DNA of 64,000 nt from Phyto melanocephala (GCA_941918925.1 OW799234.1:68505043-68569042), one strand, 5' to 3'; positions 11,083 to 23,989 are shown, counted from the first letter of the stretch. Made by a program: numbers and translations. The notes: a model not told the origin generated them from the letters alone.

Positions 11083-11296
11083 AAAACAAGTAAGAGCGCT
11101 ATATTCGGCCGTGCCGAATCTTATATACCCTTCACAACGTGTAGTCATGCAATAACAGTAGTTTGTATCACCATTCATCCCATATGAAATACGTACATAC
11201 ATATAAAAAACATACATATATAAAAACATCCCATTGTAAAATTAAAAATTAACGTATGTATATGTATGTTAAAAAAAATATAAAAAAATTAAAAAA

Positions 11297-11327
<31 letters not shown>

Positions 11328-11748
11328 TTAAAAAAAAATAATTAAAATATAAATAATAAATATAAAACAAAAATAAAAAATAAAAAAATTTTTTTTTGGC
11401 TAAGCTGGGATTCGATGCTACGTTTACTCTAACAAGTATACACGTTTGTATGTATGTATGTTGTTGTTGTAATGTTGTTTGTGAAAAAAAAACGAGGTGG
11501 TCGTGGTTTTTTGTTCATACCTCAGTTGTTTATGTACCGATGTTTCTGATTTTCAATACCGATCTACTCCCGAATATTTCTGATATTTTAATACCTCACC
11601 CGGGTCCAGGCGGGGGGACTTCAAAAATTTGATTTCAACATACAAATATATACTTTATGGGGTCGGAAATGAAAATTGTAGAAATTTCACACGGAATGAT
11701 AAACCTATATACATATACCCTTTTTCACTGTGTGAAGGGTATAAAAAG
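11083..11748 (+). mobile_element. DINE-1/INE-1-like non-autonomous element, copy 1
   Basis: It starts AAAACAAGTAAGAGCGCTAT with the palindrome ATTCGGCCGTGCCGAAT and ends TTTTTCACTGTGTGAAGGGT, part of a CCCTT...AAGGG hairpin. Near the right end it has TTTATGGGGTCGGAAATG (TTTCCGACCCCATAAAG reversed), a motif I associate with Drosophila INE-1/DINE-1. A long A-rich tract (about 11270-11395) precedes GGCTAAGCTGGGATTCGATG, which on the minus strand resembles the B-box end of a tRNA-derived SINE. A second copy in opposite orientation lies at 31186-32026. Confidence 0.7.
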
Positions 11749-14144
11749 TACTGCTTTAACATACGAAAATTGTTAATTTACTAATTGCTGTTGTTAAGTG
11801 GTAAGTTTTTATATTGTAATAATTTTAAAATTTTAAAAATTGTGACAATATGTCATGATTGTATTCTATTCAAATATACTGCATACAAATTCAATGCAGA
11901 CTATATAAAACTAATTGTTAGAAAAAAAAAATAAATAAATTTAAAATAAAACGTTTTCTAAACAATATTAACTATTAAAATACATAATAAATATATGTAT
12001 ATTGAAACCTTTTATAAAATTGTCATTAATTTTTTACTTTTTTTATTACAGATTATTGTTAATGATTTATTTTTTATTTTTTAATCATGTAAATTTTCTA
12101 AACGCGACTATTTTATTGAAAAATAAAACTGTTCTTTAATATATGTAAGTAGACACCGAAAACACACATTAATTGAAAAAATTTTCTTTGTTTGTTTTTT
12201 CCTTAATTATATTAATTTTAACATTTACATACATACATATGTATACAAGTATGATTAAAAAATGCATTAACTCTTTTGGTTTTTAATGCAAAAAATGTTC
12301 GTTGTTATCTTTTGTTTATGTTAATTATAAATATTTTATAATTCTATCGTTCTATGTATATAAAAAAATATTTTTATGTATTTTTTTTCTTTTTTTTTAT
12401 ATATGTACGTATGTGTATGTGTGTGTGTATGTATTTTGTAATTTATTTTATACGTCAAATCAAAAAAGCTATTAATAAATTAAAGTCTTTAAGTCCCTCC
12501 AATTGTTGTGAAAAAAATACAAATTTTTTTATACACTTTTCTTTTATAAAACAAAAATTAAAATATTTTCTCGTTTTTACATAATTTCTGCTAGTTTTTA
12601 CATGTGATTTCCTTTTAATAATTAATTTACAATTATTTTTCTAAATAAATCTTGTAAAAGAGTGTTTGATTTTAAATACATATTTGATTTAATTAAATGG
12701 ACACCAATATTTTTTTTTATGAAATATTGCTTTTTTATATAAAATTTAAGATTTTTGGTTTTTTTTTATATGTTTATTAAAAATTGTAGTTTTTGTACAA
12801 TTAGTTGCAGTTTAGAAAAAAGATTGTTAAAAAAAAAAGAAAATAAATAAAAACAATAATTTTTTTTTGTTAAAAAATCAAATTTTATTTAATAAAAAAT
12901 AATATAAAATAACATTTAACATCATAAAAATTATATTTTATAAATATTGTTCTATTTTAATAAAAATAATAATAATAATAATTTTATTACTTCACAATTT
13001 TCACAGCATGTTTTTGTTGTGTTGTTTTTTTTTTTTTTTTTTTACAGAAAATTGAGAAGTTTAGAAATTATAAAATTTTGTGATGCTAAATAAAAATATG
13101 TATGTATATTTATAAGTATATTAAATATATAGAAACTTTTAAAAATAATAAAAACTAGTTGTGTATAAATAAAATATTAAAAAAAGGACATTTTTCTGTG
13201 TTACCAAAATAGTTTTAAAATTAGGCAGTGTTTTAAGTTGAAAAGTTAAAAGTCTACATGAATTACAAATGTATAAGAAACAACTGTTATTAGCACATAC
13301 TTCGTACAAGAAAAAAAAAGAAAGAAATAATAAAAAGTTAATGTCTTTTTAAAGCTCCTAGAAAGTTAAAAGTAAAACAAAGTATGGAATTAGAATAAAA
13401 AAAAACATTATTTAATCTCCTAGAGCTTTACAATTCAAAAATTATAAACGAGTTAAAAATGAACACGATCTTTAAAAAAATATTTTAAATTTATATTTAT
13501 TTATATTTTTTAACTTAAGAGTTGCAGTTTAACTGTCTCTAAAATATACCAAAATAAGTCATACACCATTTTAATATTTGCTGTGTTAAAGAATAAACTT
13601 GTTCTAACAATTAAGATCTATTCGTTAAATAAATAAATTGTTGAGTTATTTGTGTCTAAAGATAAACCTTAATCAGCACTGCAGACTTTTGTTTTCCTTC
13701 TTCATACATCTACATTCACACAATCACACATGATAATCTAGGAAAAAGATTTTTTTCGGTTGAACGCAAAATCAAGTCTAACAATAAAATTACCACCTTA
13801 TGTAAATAGGGTCACACAGGCGTGCCTGATAAACGTCACAACTCAAAAATTTTCCAATAAATTACTTATACATACTTCAAATATGAGATGGTAGAATTAG
13901 TACAATAGGCATATGTATATATTTGGCAATTTTATAACTCGAGAACCACTCAACCGATTTACCAACTAATACATGCGTTTTTCCTATATAAAATGTAATA
14001 CAAATACGTAAAGTAGTTTATAAACGCATGTAAAGTATACACCAAATGTATGGAGAAAACATGGTCGATTTAACATTGCGATGTTCTAGGGCTAGATCAT
14101 ATATAATTCCGGAATAGTCTCAAGACTTTATTTTGTCACTACTC
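11749..14144. other. AT-rich stretch, no gene seen
   Basis: Extremely AT-rich with A and T homopolymers, (ATA)n near 12968 and ATGTATGT-type runs near 12400. No protein or structured RNA recognised. Confidence 0.6.
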
Positions 14145-15123
14145 GATGGAGGCAGGGATGTCAGATTTTGTTTTTTAAGTTTTCAACGCCAAAACGTTAA
14201 TTTAAAAATCGCCAAAAAACGCCAAAGTCAATTTTTTGTAATTTTTATTCAAAGAAAAAAATCGCCAAAAATCCCCAAATTGGTGTGATTCTTTTTTTTA
14301 CCGAACTCATGCATTTCCATTATTTTTTTATGGCCAGAAAAAGGGACCTAAGGGTAAAAAAAACAATTTTCACTTTTTTTTTTTTTTTTTTTTTTTTTGA
14401 TGTGGACAACATCTGAGCATCGAATGAGACCGATCCCATGCTCCAAAAGTGTTCCCTCCCAGTGATATGCGCATTTTATAAAAGTGAAGTCGACGAAGCG
14501 CAAATAGAAAGGGACCTCACGGTAAAATTTATTTATTTTAATTTTTTCCCCTACTAAATTAACAAAATAACTTGATTTTACGAAACTACAAAAAATTTAT
14601 TTTTTTCCTTATGAACAATTTGAAAAAATAGAAAAATCATTTAATCTCTCCTGAACAAAACCTGTTTTTACCCTTAGGTCCCTTTCTCTATGCGCTGTCA
14701 CATATTCAGAAAGTTACAATCACTCACGCTGTTCATTTCTTTTATATGTAAAATTGGCGCAAAAAATCATTGCTTGAAATTTTTGTAAATCTATTTCCAT
14801 TTTAAAACAACTGCTACAACAACTTCTCTGTAGAAGAAAAAGAGCCTAAAAGCTACTAGTACAGTTACTATGACAGCAAAAACTAATGCAAACGGGGTTA
14901 GAGTTTTTATAGAAAAATACTACTGCTGATGGGTATTAGTACCACTTGAAGATTGATAGAATATTTCTGTAACAAAAGAATGATTCGGGTATTTGAGTTG
15001 TAATACAGCTTTCACAGTTTTTGAAATTAAATCTTAAGCACCCATTTGGTTCCAAGTGTACTAGTAGCTGTACTAATATACGCCTACAATCAATGGTACT
15101 AGTTATTTTCCAAGCACACTTAA

Positions 15124-16120
15124 TTCTAAGCCCCCGACCACACGAGCGATTGCTTATGACTTAATATAGGCAATAACGCCGGCAGAATGACGGCATCAAA
15201 TTGCCAATATTCAAGCTTATATCTCCAGCTGGTGAAGAGGTTAATATCTTAAAACATAAAATTGATAATTTTTCTGCAAAAGATTGAAAATTTTACATAA
15301 AATTTATGTAAATAAATTTCACTAAAACCACTAAATTAACACTATTTTTTTTATAATTACAATATTAATTTCAATATTGTTTCCCCTTTTACCTGCGGCG
15401 TTCTCTTATACATTAGTGTTGTTGTGTTAAGCTCTAAACACATAGACAACAGCAGACTTCACAACTTCACGGCTTCAAATGCTGCCAACCTCAAATGCTG
15501 CTCTGAAGTCAGCTTCATAATTATTTTGAAGGCAGCAACAACATAATAATCAGCTGATGTGTATTTTAACAACACAAATTTCAGGGATGCCGCATATATA
15601 TTTTATAATGAATAAAATTAACGTTATTGATAAAAAAAAAATGTAATAATACCACGAAAAGCTATAAAAACACATAAATTTATTTCTTTATTGTATTTTT
15701 GTAATGTTATTTTACGTTTAATATTAAAAATAAGTTTTTGTTCTTATTTTTCCAATTTAATATATACAATGGCAACACTATATTTGTTTATTGCTGTCCG
15801 TCAAAATAGAAAATAGCCTAAGTTGCCAGCATCAGCAAATGCTGTTGTGCAGTCGTGCTGCCGACAAAATAATCGTTTTCATTTAAACACATGAATTTTA
15901 ATTTTTACATATTGCTGTCTGCTGTCTGCTTTCGTCTATGTGTTTAGAGCTTAACATATTATTTTTTTTTGCAATTGAATTTGATAGCTTGTGTTAAAAG
16001 ATTATTGCTGAGCAATGTATTATAACATTTATTGCTAAATATGGATTCTAATACAATACAATTGCAGTGGCAATAATTGCCAAACATATTGCTCGTGTCG
16101 TCGGGGCGGTAAATGGAGCA
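15124..16120. mobile_element. DNA transposon nested in the hAT element
   Basis: Inverted ends GCCCCCGACCACACGAGCGA (15130) and ATTGCTCGTGTCGTCGGGGC (to about 16108) match at about 17 of 21 positions. TTAA occurs just outside at 15120-15123 and 16121-16124, which would fit a piggyBac-type TTAA insertion, but the outer ends are diverged so the exact boundary is uncertain. No transposase is seen. Its centre is interrupted by the element at 15431-15950. Confidence 0.65.
15431..15950. mobile_element. TTAA-flanked MITE, innermost layer of the nest
   Basis: TTAA stands at 15427-15430 and 15951-15954. The 27-bp terminal repeats start GCTCTAAACACATAGAC and match at about 24 positions. TTAA duplication is the signature of piggyBac-type transposition (established). 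The 520-bp body encodes nothing. It contains repeats of AAATGCTG around 15477-15500 and 15836-15842. Confidence 0.75.
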
Positions 16121-16541
16121 TTAAGATAACATAAAAAAAAATTCTACAGTTTAATACTAATTAGATACTAGTTCCATTTCCTGCAAACTTAGGAATCAAA
16201 GTATTTTGCTGTCTGAAATTAAATGTGACATGAATTTAAGTATGATGAATGAAGGGTGTTAATTATCCTTCTGTGAGTCTGTGAAATTAAAAATTTTGTA
16301 CAATCAAAGGAGTGCTAATACCATATGATAGGACAAGTGAAAACTTTTCGATTTTTTTTTCACAGTTTCAGAGAACGAGAAACTGACACTCTGATGAGCA
16401 AATAATAAAATTGATTTTATTCCGTAAAAAATCTAGACAAAAATTTCGCCTTGATAAAAAAAAATCGCCATGTTGCTAAACTAAAAATTTAATCGGCAAA
16501 AGGAATAACAAATCGTCATATCTGACAACCCTGGATGGAGG

Positions 16542-19040
16542 ACCTATACGACCATTGTACAGTTTTTGATAACACTATTGCAATATTGCAAATACCATAT
16601 TGCAAATACTACTGAATGCTAAAGGAACTTAAACAAAAGTATGCAAATATATTTTGATTGAAATTAACGAATAGATCTTATAAAGGCTTGAAGATTTTAC
16701 TTAAAAAGTTGATTTAAAAAAAAGAACAATTTTAAAACAACAAAGTATGGTGTATTTACAAGATGTTCTTTTTTTTCAACAATATATTTTTGATTATTGC
16801 AATTATTATGTTTCATTATTATGATTTTTGAAATCAACTATAAATAATATGTTTAGGAAAACAAATTTATTTCTACATTTATTTGAAGAAAACTAAAAAT
16901 CTATTTTTTGTTTTGGATAAACTAAAATATTAACCAAAAAATATCTCATTCCTTTTCTGATTTCGATTTCATTTGTTTAAATGTAACTTCTGTTTGTTTT
17001 TAATTCTTTCTTTTATGTTTTACAATTTATGAGGTACTTTTATATTTTTGGCACAGTGAAAGTTTTTTCTTCTTCATGTTATTCTTTTTTAATTACTTGA
17101 TAATTTGTTTGTTTTATTTTTTTTTATTTTCAATATCCTTTAATCAATTTTATTTTTCAATAACGTTTACTTAATTTTTACATTTATTTTTGTGTGTTTG
17201 TGTTTCTTTTAATATTTTCATTTAAGAAATAATTCATTGGTACGGCAAATTATTTTATGTTTTTTTTCACACAAATTTTAGGTTTCTTTTTATTAAAGAT
17301 TTTATTAATATTATTATTATTTTTTATTTATTTTTATTTAATTATTGAAACTACATTAAGTTTTAATTCGATGTTCTTGGTTCAATATTGTTTGTTTTTT
17401 ACATTTATATTTTTTTAAAGTTAAAAAAAAAAATAGCAAATAATATTTTTATGTAAAAAAAGAGTTAAAATTGCATTTGCTTAGTATTTTTCAGCAGAGA
17501 AAAAAAAATATATATATAAACATTAATAAAATTTACTATTGTTTTGTTTGTATGTATGTTTAAGTTACTTGTGCTATTTATTTTGTTTTTAATCACAGTT
17601 GTGTATTAATTGTTATCGTTTTGATTTAATTTATTTCATATACATATTTTGATTATTTTTTTTTTAAATCAATTATTTTGATTGTTGTTGTAAGTTGCTA
17701 ATTTAACTAAAGTATGTATTTTTGTTTCTGTTAAAATATATTTTACTTTACTTTATGTTATTTATTTTTTATTTAGTTGTTAAATAATAAGAATTTAACT
17801 ATTGGCGGTGGCTGCTTAAAAATGATTTTTTTTATAAAAAGTTTAGGTTTTTTTAGAATTATATTGTATGTTTTTTTTGTGAATAAAGTATTAAATATTA
17901 CATTTTATCTATTTTTGTTTCATTTGTTTGTTGAAAAAAAAAACAAAAAAATTTAAAAAAATATTTATAGTTGCTGTATATTGCTCTATTTTGTTTGTAA
18001 ATATTTCTACAATAAAAAAATTTTACTATTGCTATGCCTCTTTTCTGCTGTAAATGTAGATTTGTGTAATTAATGATTATTATACGTATAAAGTAGTTAA
18101 CAACATTTATTTAGCTTTATCATAATTATTGCATTTAGTTTGTTGGCTTTGATTTTTTGTATAAAATAAAATTTATATAATAGAAAAACTGTTCAGTATT
18201 GAAATTGTTAGTTAGCTTTTACAAATTTGTCTATTATGCTTTATTTAAGGCTATTTACGTTTTGATTTTTTTTCATTTTATTATATGTAGAAAAAAATAA
18301 AACATTTAAAATTAAAATATAATAAAATAAATAATAAAAATATTTTAAAATAAACGGCAGATGTGTTAGATTTTAAATACTTTTCAGAGTGTTTTAGTAG
18401 TTGTTGTAGAAGTTAATACTTTTTTAAATTCCTTTTAATTTCTAACGGTAAAATTTTCAAAAAAAAAAAACTCTCAACTGTGATGTGTGATTTTCGTTTC
18501 TCATTTAGTTGTCCAATAAAAATATATAATTAATTTGAATAAATTTTTATGGTTTTTTTAGTTCCATTATATCTGTTTTGTAATTTCTATGTATTTTTCT
18601 TAACTCGAATCCAGCACCAAAACATAATTTAACCAAATCTTCTTTATAAATAATAATAAAATCTTAATTAAATACGTATAAACTAAAGGAAATTTTTTTT
18701 AAAAAATTTTGCTTCAAAATTTAAAGAAAATGTTGAAATGCAAGAAGAAACATGAATGTTACGAAACTTAAAATTTTTGTATTAAAAAAACTATATTGTT
18801 GTAAACAGTTTCAATATGCACACAACGAAATATTCCCACCAAAAAAAAAAATCGAATTTTGTAGGCAAAGTAGACTTCATTCCCTTACCATATTACATTC
18901 GCGAAAGTGCTTAAATTGTTTGCCTACGAAAGCGCAACAACACAATAAGTTTTGTGTACTGCTTATTATTGCAGCAGTTGAAAAAAGGAGACTAATTTAT
19001 TTCAATAGTAATTCCTTTTTCAAATTTCTTTTTCATCAGT
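16542..19040. other. AT-rich stretch, no gene seen
   Basis: T-rich on the plus strand, above all 16760-18700. The 96-codon open frame at 18752-19042 is lysine/phenylalanine-rich and resembles no family; I treat it as chance. Confidence 0.55.
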
Positions 19041-20290
19041 AGGTAACAGGGAAGCTTTGAATTAGCTGTTCCTGGTAGGGATGAAAATATTAATTATTAA
19101 CTGTAAAAAAAGACCTATGATGTGGGACATAGTATAAGCGCTCTTGGAAGCAGGTAAGCACTAAGAAGACGATTCAAAAAGCGCTTTTTGGTAATGAAGT
19201 TTTTTGGAGGGTTAGTATAAGACCCAATAAAGAACACACGAATATATATTTGGGATCTACATAAGCTTCTATGTATTTCTGTCTAAGTTTTGAATATAGG
19301 ACATCGCGCACCAAGTATTTGATAATTTTTTGAACACTTCGAATTTGTAGTAACTCCATACTATTTGGATTGTGTCTTCATAAACAAATCAATAAGATCA
19401 TTATAAGAACTATTAACTTTAGTAATAAAATACAAGTCTATCATAAGTCACATGTAAGAATAAAACCGTTAGCCAATTGTTAAAAATATATTAAATTCTT
19501 CTTTACTTTACTTCTTTGTTTTAAATAATATTTAAACAAAATTTCTGCTGTTGTCTACTCAAAGCTATTATCAAGTAATTTCCAGTAATATTATTTCCAG
19601 CATTAACTAGATCTAAGACGATCTAACTATGATCTTAGATAGTAAAGTTAGATCTTAAATGTTCAGTATAGTTAGAAAATTGTAAAAAAAAATAGTCCAA
19701 TAAGTGTCATATACGTTTTGTTAAGGCCACCAACTATACAAAGTAACAAACAACTTGAATTTATATATTCTATAAAAACACAGAAGAGGTTGATATTATT
19801 GAAATGATATTATTGTTTTTGTTACAATAACAAAATACACATAAATCGTCCAAGACAATCACTCGATCGGCTTGTAAAAACAGCACATTAATTTATAAAA
19901 CAAATTTTAAATTCATAAAATGCACTCAATATTATATTTGTATAGTTATTTACTTTACTCCGTTTAGTGACTTCTTCATATTTTGTTTTCCAGAAATGAA
20001 AAATTCAACGCAATAAAAAAATTTGCATGTAATTTCAAAGAGGGAGGAAAGCGGTATATATTGACATATAAAAATTCAAAAGTTGTGCTGCTTTAAAAGC
20101 AAAACAAAGCTAGGTAGAGGAAATTTGTCTAAGATATTTAAAAATTTTCAGAAATGTGCTTTCAAACAGAAAAATTTTACTTTTTGTAAATTGTTGAAAC
20201 ACATAACCAGTTATAAACATATATAACATTTCGTGTAAAAACTGGTTATCAAAATATTCAAAAATTTACTCAGCAGTATTTTAACGCCTA
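19041..20290. other. Unassigned sequence
   Basis: Slightly richer in GC near 19060-19360. No domain recognised in any frame. A short imperfect dyad of GATCTAA motifs lies near 19608-19660. Confidence 0.4.
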
Positions 20291-20299
20291 AAACCAATT

Positions 20300-20553
20300 C
20301 AAGGCGAATTTAATTATCAGGTGGTGGTAATTCGACAACAAATACAACATTAAAAAAACAACATGGTGTTTTATTGTTGCTTTCGACTGTCGATGTGTTA
20401 AAAACTACATGGTTTTTGTTTGTGTTTTTTTTTGCGCGGGAAAGAGTAATCTATGTAAACATAAATAGTATTTGACAAATCAATCATTATTTATGCAAAT
20501 AAAAAAGTAGATCAGCTGCGTTGTCAACACCACCTGATAATGAATTCGCCTTG
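20300..20553. mobile_element. MITE, CAAGGCGAATT family, copy 1
   Basis: Ends are CAAGGCGAATTTAATTATCA at the left and, read inward from the right, CAAGGCGAATTCATTATCAG. Both continue GGTGGTG. Flanking octamers AACCAATT and AGCAAATT match at six of eight, a weak 8-bp duplication suggesting hAT-type mobilisation. The 254-bp body is non-coding. A relative lies at 55628-55817. Confidence 0.7.
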
Positions 20554-20699
20554 AGCAAATTCTTAAATTTTTATATTTTCTATATGGACAAACATGTAGA
20601 TGAATATGGGACTCTATTGCTGATATTCTGAATTTCGAGTGAAATTAAATCGTTCGGTTTTGACATTGCAGTGTTTTTGTTTATAACAGTATAAAAACT

Positions 20700-20760
20700 G
20701 TCAGTAAAAATAAGCTTGGCACGCCTACTTTTACGTCGACCTCATATTAAAAGCGATTTT
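20700..20760. repeat. Fragment of the DINE-like GGGCGTGTC repeat
   Basis: AAGCTTGGCACGCCTACTTT through TACGTCGACCTC resembles 8660-8700 (GACACGCCCACTTTTACGCC). It is short and diverged. Confidence 0.35.
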
Positions 20761-21049
20761 ATTTTATTTTGTTTGGTCTTATTTTTGTTTGTTTTTGCAT
20801 CCAAGTAGATGACTAGCCTACTGTACCCAGTCCCAGGATGATGGGGTTGCCAACAGCTCTGGGTTGGGAACAGCTCATTCAAATTATTGCGTAGTGGTAC
20901 AGAGCCTTGATATTTTGTGTGAGATCTTGTTGATAATTTTGTCATTTGTCCAGTAAGTGGCGCTTTCAGAATGTCCATGTCATGTCATGTTGACCTTTTT
21001 TTGATGCCAGCAGTCAGCTGGAACGACAAGAGTTTTATTTTCTTTTAAA

Positions 21050-21170
21050 GCCCCTTAATTAAAAACTCAAACACTGTAATAAAAATTTTTCATCCCAGCC
21101 GAGATTCGAAACAGGGTACTTCGGCTTATAGTTTGACGCTTTAACAATTACTCTACGCTTTCAACTTCTT
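21050..21170 (-). mobile_element. tRNA-like SINE head, second family
   Basis: Read on the minus strand from about 21165, GAAAGCGTAGAGTAATTGTT followed by AAAGCG resembles a tRNA D-arm/A box, and GTTTCGAATCTCGGCTGGGA resembles the T-arm/B box, about 60 bases on. The acceptor stem does not pair well, so this is a SINE head or tRNA pseudogene, not a tRNA gene. An A/T-rich body follows to about 21050. Confidence 0.45.
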
Positions 21171-22780
21171 TGCAAAGGCACTTGTACAAACTATGTATTT
21201 TACAGTGGCTTTGTCAGTTGCACGATTCATCTGTAATTGCGTATGTCTGTCAAAACTTACAATCTACAGACAGTTTATAATTTTTTTGTTCCGTTTCATC
21301 TGACATAACCTATAATATTTACAGCTGTTTTAATGATAATTTCTGTCACATGGTTTTTCATTTTAAAATAGCACACGCTCTGATTGCAAAGTTCTTCATT
21401 GCGAATGCAGGCTAACATTTACTGAAGCAAAATTTATTAGCTTTTACCAGGCATTCTGCAGTAAGAAATTTCGACAAGTAGACTGTAAAACCCATATGCC
21501 TTAAGACATATTCCCTTATAAAATATTTTTTCATTGTGATATACATAAGTACAATACAATATTGGCACAGCCGCATATAAACCACTCTTGCTGGTTTTTT
21601 GTTAAACAAGTTTTTTTTTAAATGGCCACTATACATCAAGCGTATAGACTTGTTATTAGAAAAATATTTTATGTGCAGGAATAGAGGAGAAGTAGTGCTT
21701 GTGGTCATTGTTTTAACTTTTTTAACATTGTAACCTTGGAACAACACATGCAAGTAATGGCATGCAATTGTTGTATACGTATTATTACCGAAAAATTCTT
21801 CGAAATGGTTGAATCTCTTCCCATTTGCTTTTCTGTTTACACATGTGAGTGCAAGTTCATTTTCAAAATGCCGTCAAAGCGTAAACTTCAAAACATTTTC
21901 TTCTTGTTTTAATTTTGCCTCCATATTTGTTTTCTTTAGATGGAGTTACCGAGTCTATCATACAGGCAAATTTTTGGGGAAGTATTTAACGTTTATTATT
22001 ATAAGTATTATTTTAATGATATTAATGGTCAAATATTAACAAATTTGCTTTTTTCAATGCGCATTTCAAAAAATACACCAAAATAATACATTTAACAAGT
22101 TATAATGAATTAAATTACAAATTTACATAAATCTAGTAAATTTTCATTAAATTTTAAATGGGTAACAATGTTTATCGCTTTGACATTTAGTAGCACGCCA
22201 CTGTCAAATTGCTACACGCATGCAAATTTAGCTGCCACTGGAGCTGCCATTGCGAAAAATTTGAGTGTATTAGTAAAAAAGTTTAAGTCTATTGAGTTTT
22301 TCGAACTGTTAGTGGCATGTGTAAACGCTAAGGTGGTGTCAGGAAAAATTTGTCTGAACAATATAATTGAAAAATTAATTTTCTGTGTAATGTGCTAAGC
22401 GATCTGCTACTGACCATTAAAACAACAATCGAGAAGCTATTATGGATCAAAGTGCATTATTATATAGTTGCGAGAAGAGTAAGCGTTATTTGCTGGGAAT
22501 TTTATTATACTGTATTATGTGTAGTTGAACGAAACTATCATTGGGGCTCTCTGCAAATATGCAATTGTCAAATCCTATCCAACTCGTAGATATCGCAACC
22601 TCCTTTTATAACTTGTTCCAATTGCTGTCATATGACGTTACTGAACAGCACAATAAATTATATATATAAATACTGAAATCAAGATCTTTTCGTGAATAAA
22701 TACTAAGTGTTGCTTGGTATCTCGATGTCCGTGCGCTGTCATAAAAACTACAAACATAGCGATTACTAATGAACAATATT
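21171..22780. other. Unassigned sequence
   Basis: Moderately AT-rich. Open frames at 21412-21753 (minus), 21809-22039 and 22168-22398 (plus) have no recognisable domain, no splice context and no codon bias, and I do not call them. Confidence 0.4.
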
Positions 22781-22782
22781 TA

Positions 22783-23003
22783 AGGTAGGCTAGGTTAGGT
22801 TGAAAGGAGGGGCACTAAAAGCCCAAACCCACAACAGTTATACACTTATGCCCAATTGGCATGTTATGTGCTCCATATGAATAGAATAGTTAGAATAGAA
22901 AGAGAATAGAAGAGAAAGAGAAGCAGATTAGTACAGAGTCTCTGGCGGGAATCCGCAACCAGAGCAGCAGACCATCACACTACTGACTAGTCCACCGAGG
23001 TAA
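22783..23003 (-). mobile_element. tRNA-derived SINE with a LINE-matching tail
   Basis: On the minus strand it starts CCTCGGTGGACTAGTCAGTA, the same tRNA-like head as at 4.4 kb but with a decayed B box, then the CT-rich linker ending CTATTCTATTC. From ATGGAGCACATAACATGCCA to the end (CCCCTCCTTTCAACCTAACC) it aligns with the last ~90 bp of the LINE at 36945-37517 at close to nine of ten positions. Shared tails are how tRNA SINEs borrow a partner LINE's reverse transcriptase (established for other SINE/LINE pairs). TAATGAAC and TAATGCAC near the two ends may be a worn target duplication. Confidence 0.75.
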
Positions 23004-23715
23004 TGCACGAGTATCTTTTTTTTACAACAAGCACCCATTATATCAAATTGTTTGTTGGTGGAGGATATTCAAAACTTCGACACAGTTAAAAATAGCACTT
23101 TTATTTTTCATTCCATGTTTCTTCTTAAAAATTTCAAACTTTAAATTTTCTTAATTTTTTTCAATTATTTTTTTTTTTAATGTAAATAAGTTTCAGATAT
23201 GTACCAAATATTTTATATATTTAATTTAGAGCATTAAAAAAATAATATAATAATTTTGCATCTTTTCTATACTAATAAAAGTGAAATTTAAGAAAAAAAA
23301 AAAAAAAGAAATAATAAAACTTTAAAAATACCCATAATTTATTCTTGTCTCAAGTAGTAAGTCAAATTAAATATGAATATCGGTTTTAAATTTTAAATCT
23401 TCTCTATACACCTAAATAAATCAAAACTTGTATAATAAAAATATCAAAGAACAAAAAATATTACGAGCGGAATTTTTCTCTCACTACGAGTTTTTGCGTC
23501 GGATTTTGTTGCGCTAAATACATACATATATCCATGTATGTATTAGAATGTATAAAACCCTAAGATCTTACGTAATATGCTTAATTCCATATGTCGACAA
23601 ATATTTTTTTTTTTAAATTTTTTTGTTTGTTAAATTTATCTATATTTTGTTATTTTTTTTTTAACTGTAGTTCGCTAGTTTAACGGCGAAGGAGTCTTCT
23701 CCTTCGCGCCTCATC
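23004..23715 (-). other. 3' untranslated/downstream region of the zinc-finger gene
   Basis: AT-rich and without open frames. AATAAA on the minus strand at about 23343-23338 is a candidate poly(A) signal, roughly 370 bases after the stop; the choice is unproven. Confidence 0.35.
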
Positions 23716-23989
23716 TCAGCGTGGAGCATTGTGTATGTGAGTGGTCAGATGTTTGGAGAGATAATCGGCACGAGCAAAACATTTGCCACACGATTCGCAA
23801 TGATAGGGTCTCTCGCCGGTATGTATACGCAAGTGACGTGTTAGATCGGATTTACCGCCGAAAGCACGACCACAGAAAAGGCAAACGAATGGACGTTCGC
23901 CGGTATGTTTACGTACATGTAATTTTAAATTTTCCTTCGAGCGCACACATTTACCGCAGAATGGACAGGCGAAACGGGAGGCTGGTGGC
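23716..23989 (-). CDS. mamo: Terminal exon of C2H2 zinc-finger gene: three C-terminal fingers
   Basis: The exon begins at a CAATCAAG acceptor. The first G completes an Arg codon (AG|G) from the previous exon, across a 69-bp intron (24058-23990). It encodes PPASRF then three regular C2H2 fingers joined by TGERPF/Y linkers: [20 protein letters not shown] (about residues 711-731 of the 793-residue model), [20 protein letters not shown] (739-759) and [20 protein letters not shown] (767-787). It ends IHNAPR and TGA at 23718-23716. Canonical linkers imply sequence-specific DNA binding in the nucleus. From memory the finger set resembles insect Mamo (BTB zinc-finger regulator of germline and pigmentation programmes); the family is certain, the gene name is not. 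Confidence 0.8.

Larger units (their letters stand above)
14145..16541. mobile_element. hAT-type DNA transposon with perfect 8-bp target duplication
   Basis: GATGGAGG flanks the element exactly at 14145-14152 and 16534-16541. The 2381-bp insert (14153-16533) begins CAGGGATGTCAGATTTTG and ends ATATCTGACAACCCTG, an inverted pair. An 8-bp duplication with CAGGG ends is characteristic of hAT elements. No transposase frame survives. GCCAAAA-rich subterminal sequence is seen at both ends (about 14190-14280 and 16440-16500), and the middle is occupied by other insertions. Call rests on ends and duplication, both directly visible. Confidence 0.85.

Noticed and set aside
18752..19042. 96-codon plus-strand open frame
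   Set aside because: No domain, no conserved-looking composition, no splice or promoter context.
21091..21165. Functional tRNA gene
   Set aside because: A- and B-box-like motifs exist but the acceptor stem does not pair and the spacing is off; better explained as a SINE head.
21412..21753. 113-codon minus-strand open frame
   Set aside because: No recognisable family; length alone is weak evidence in this much sequence.
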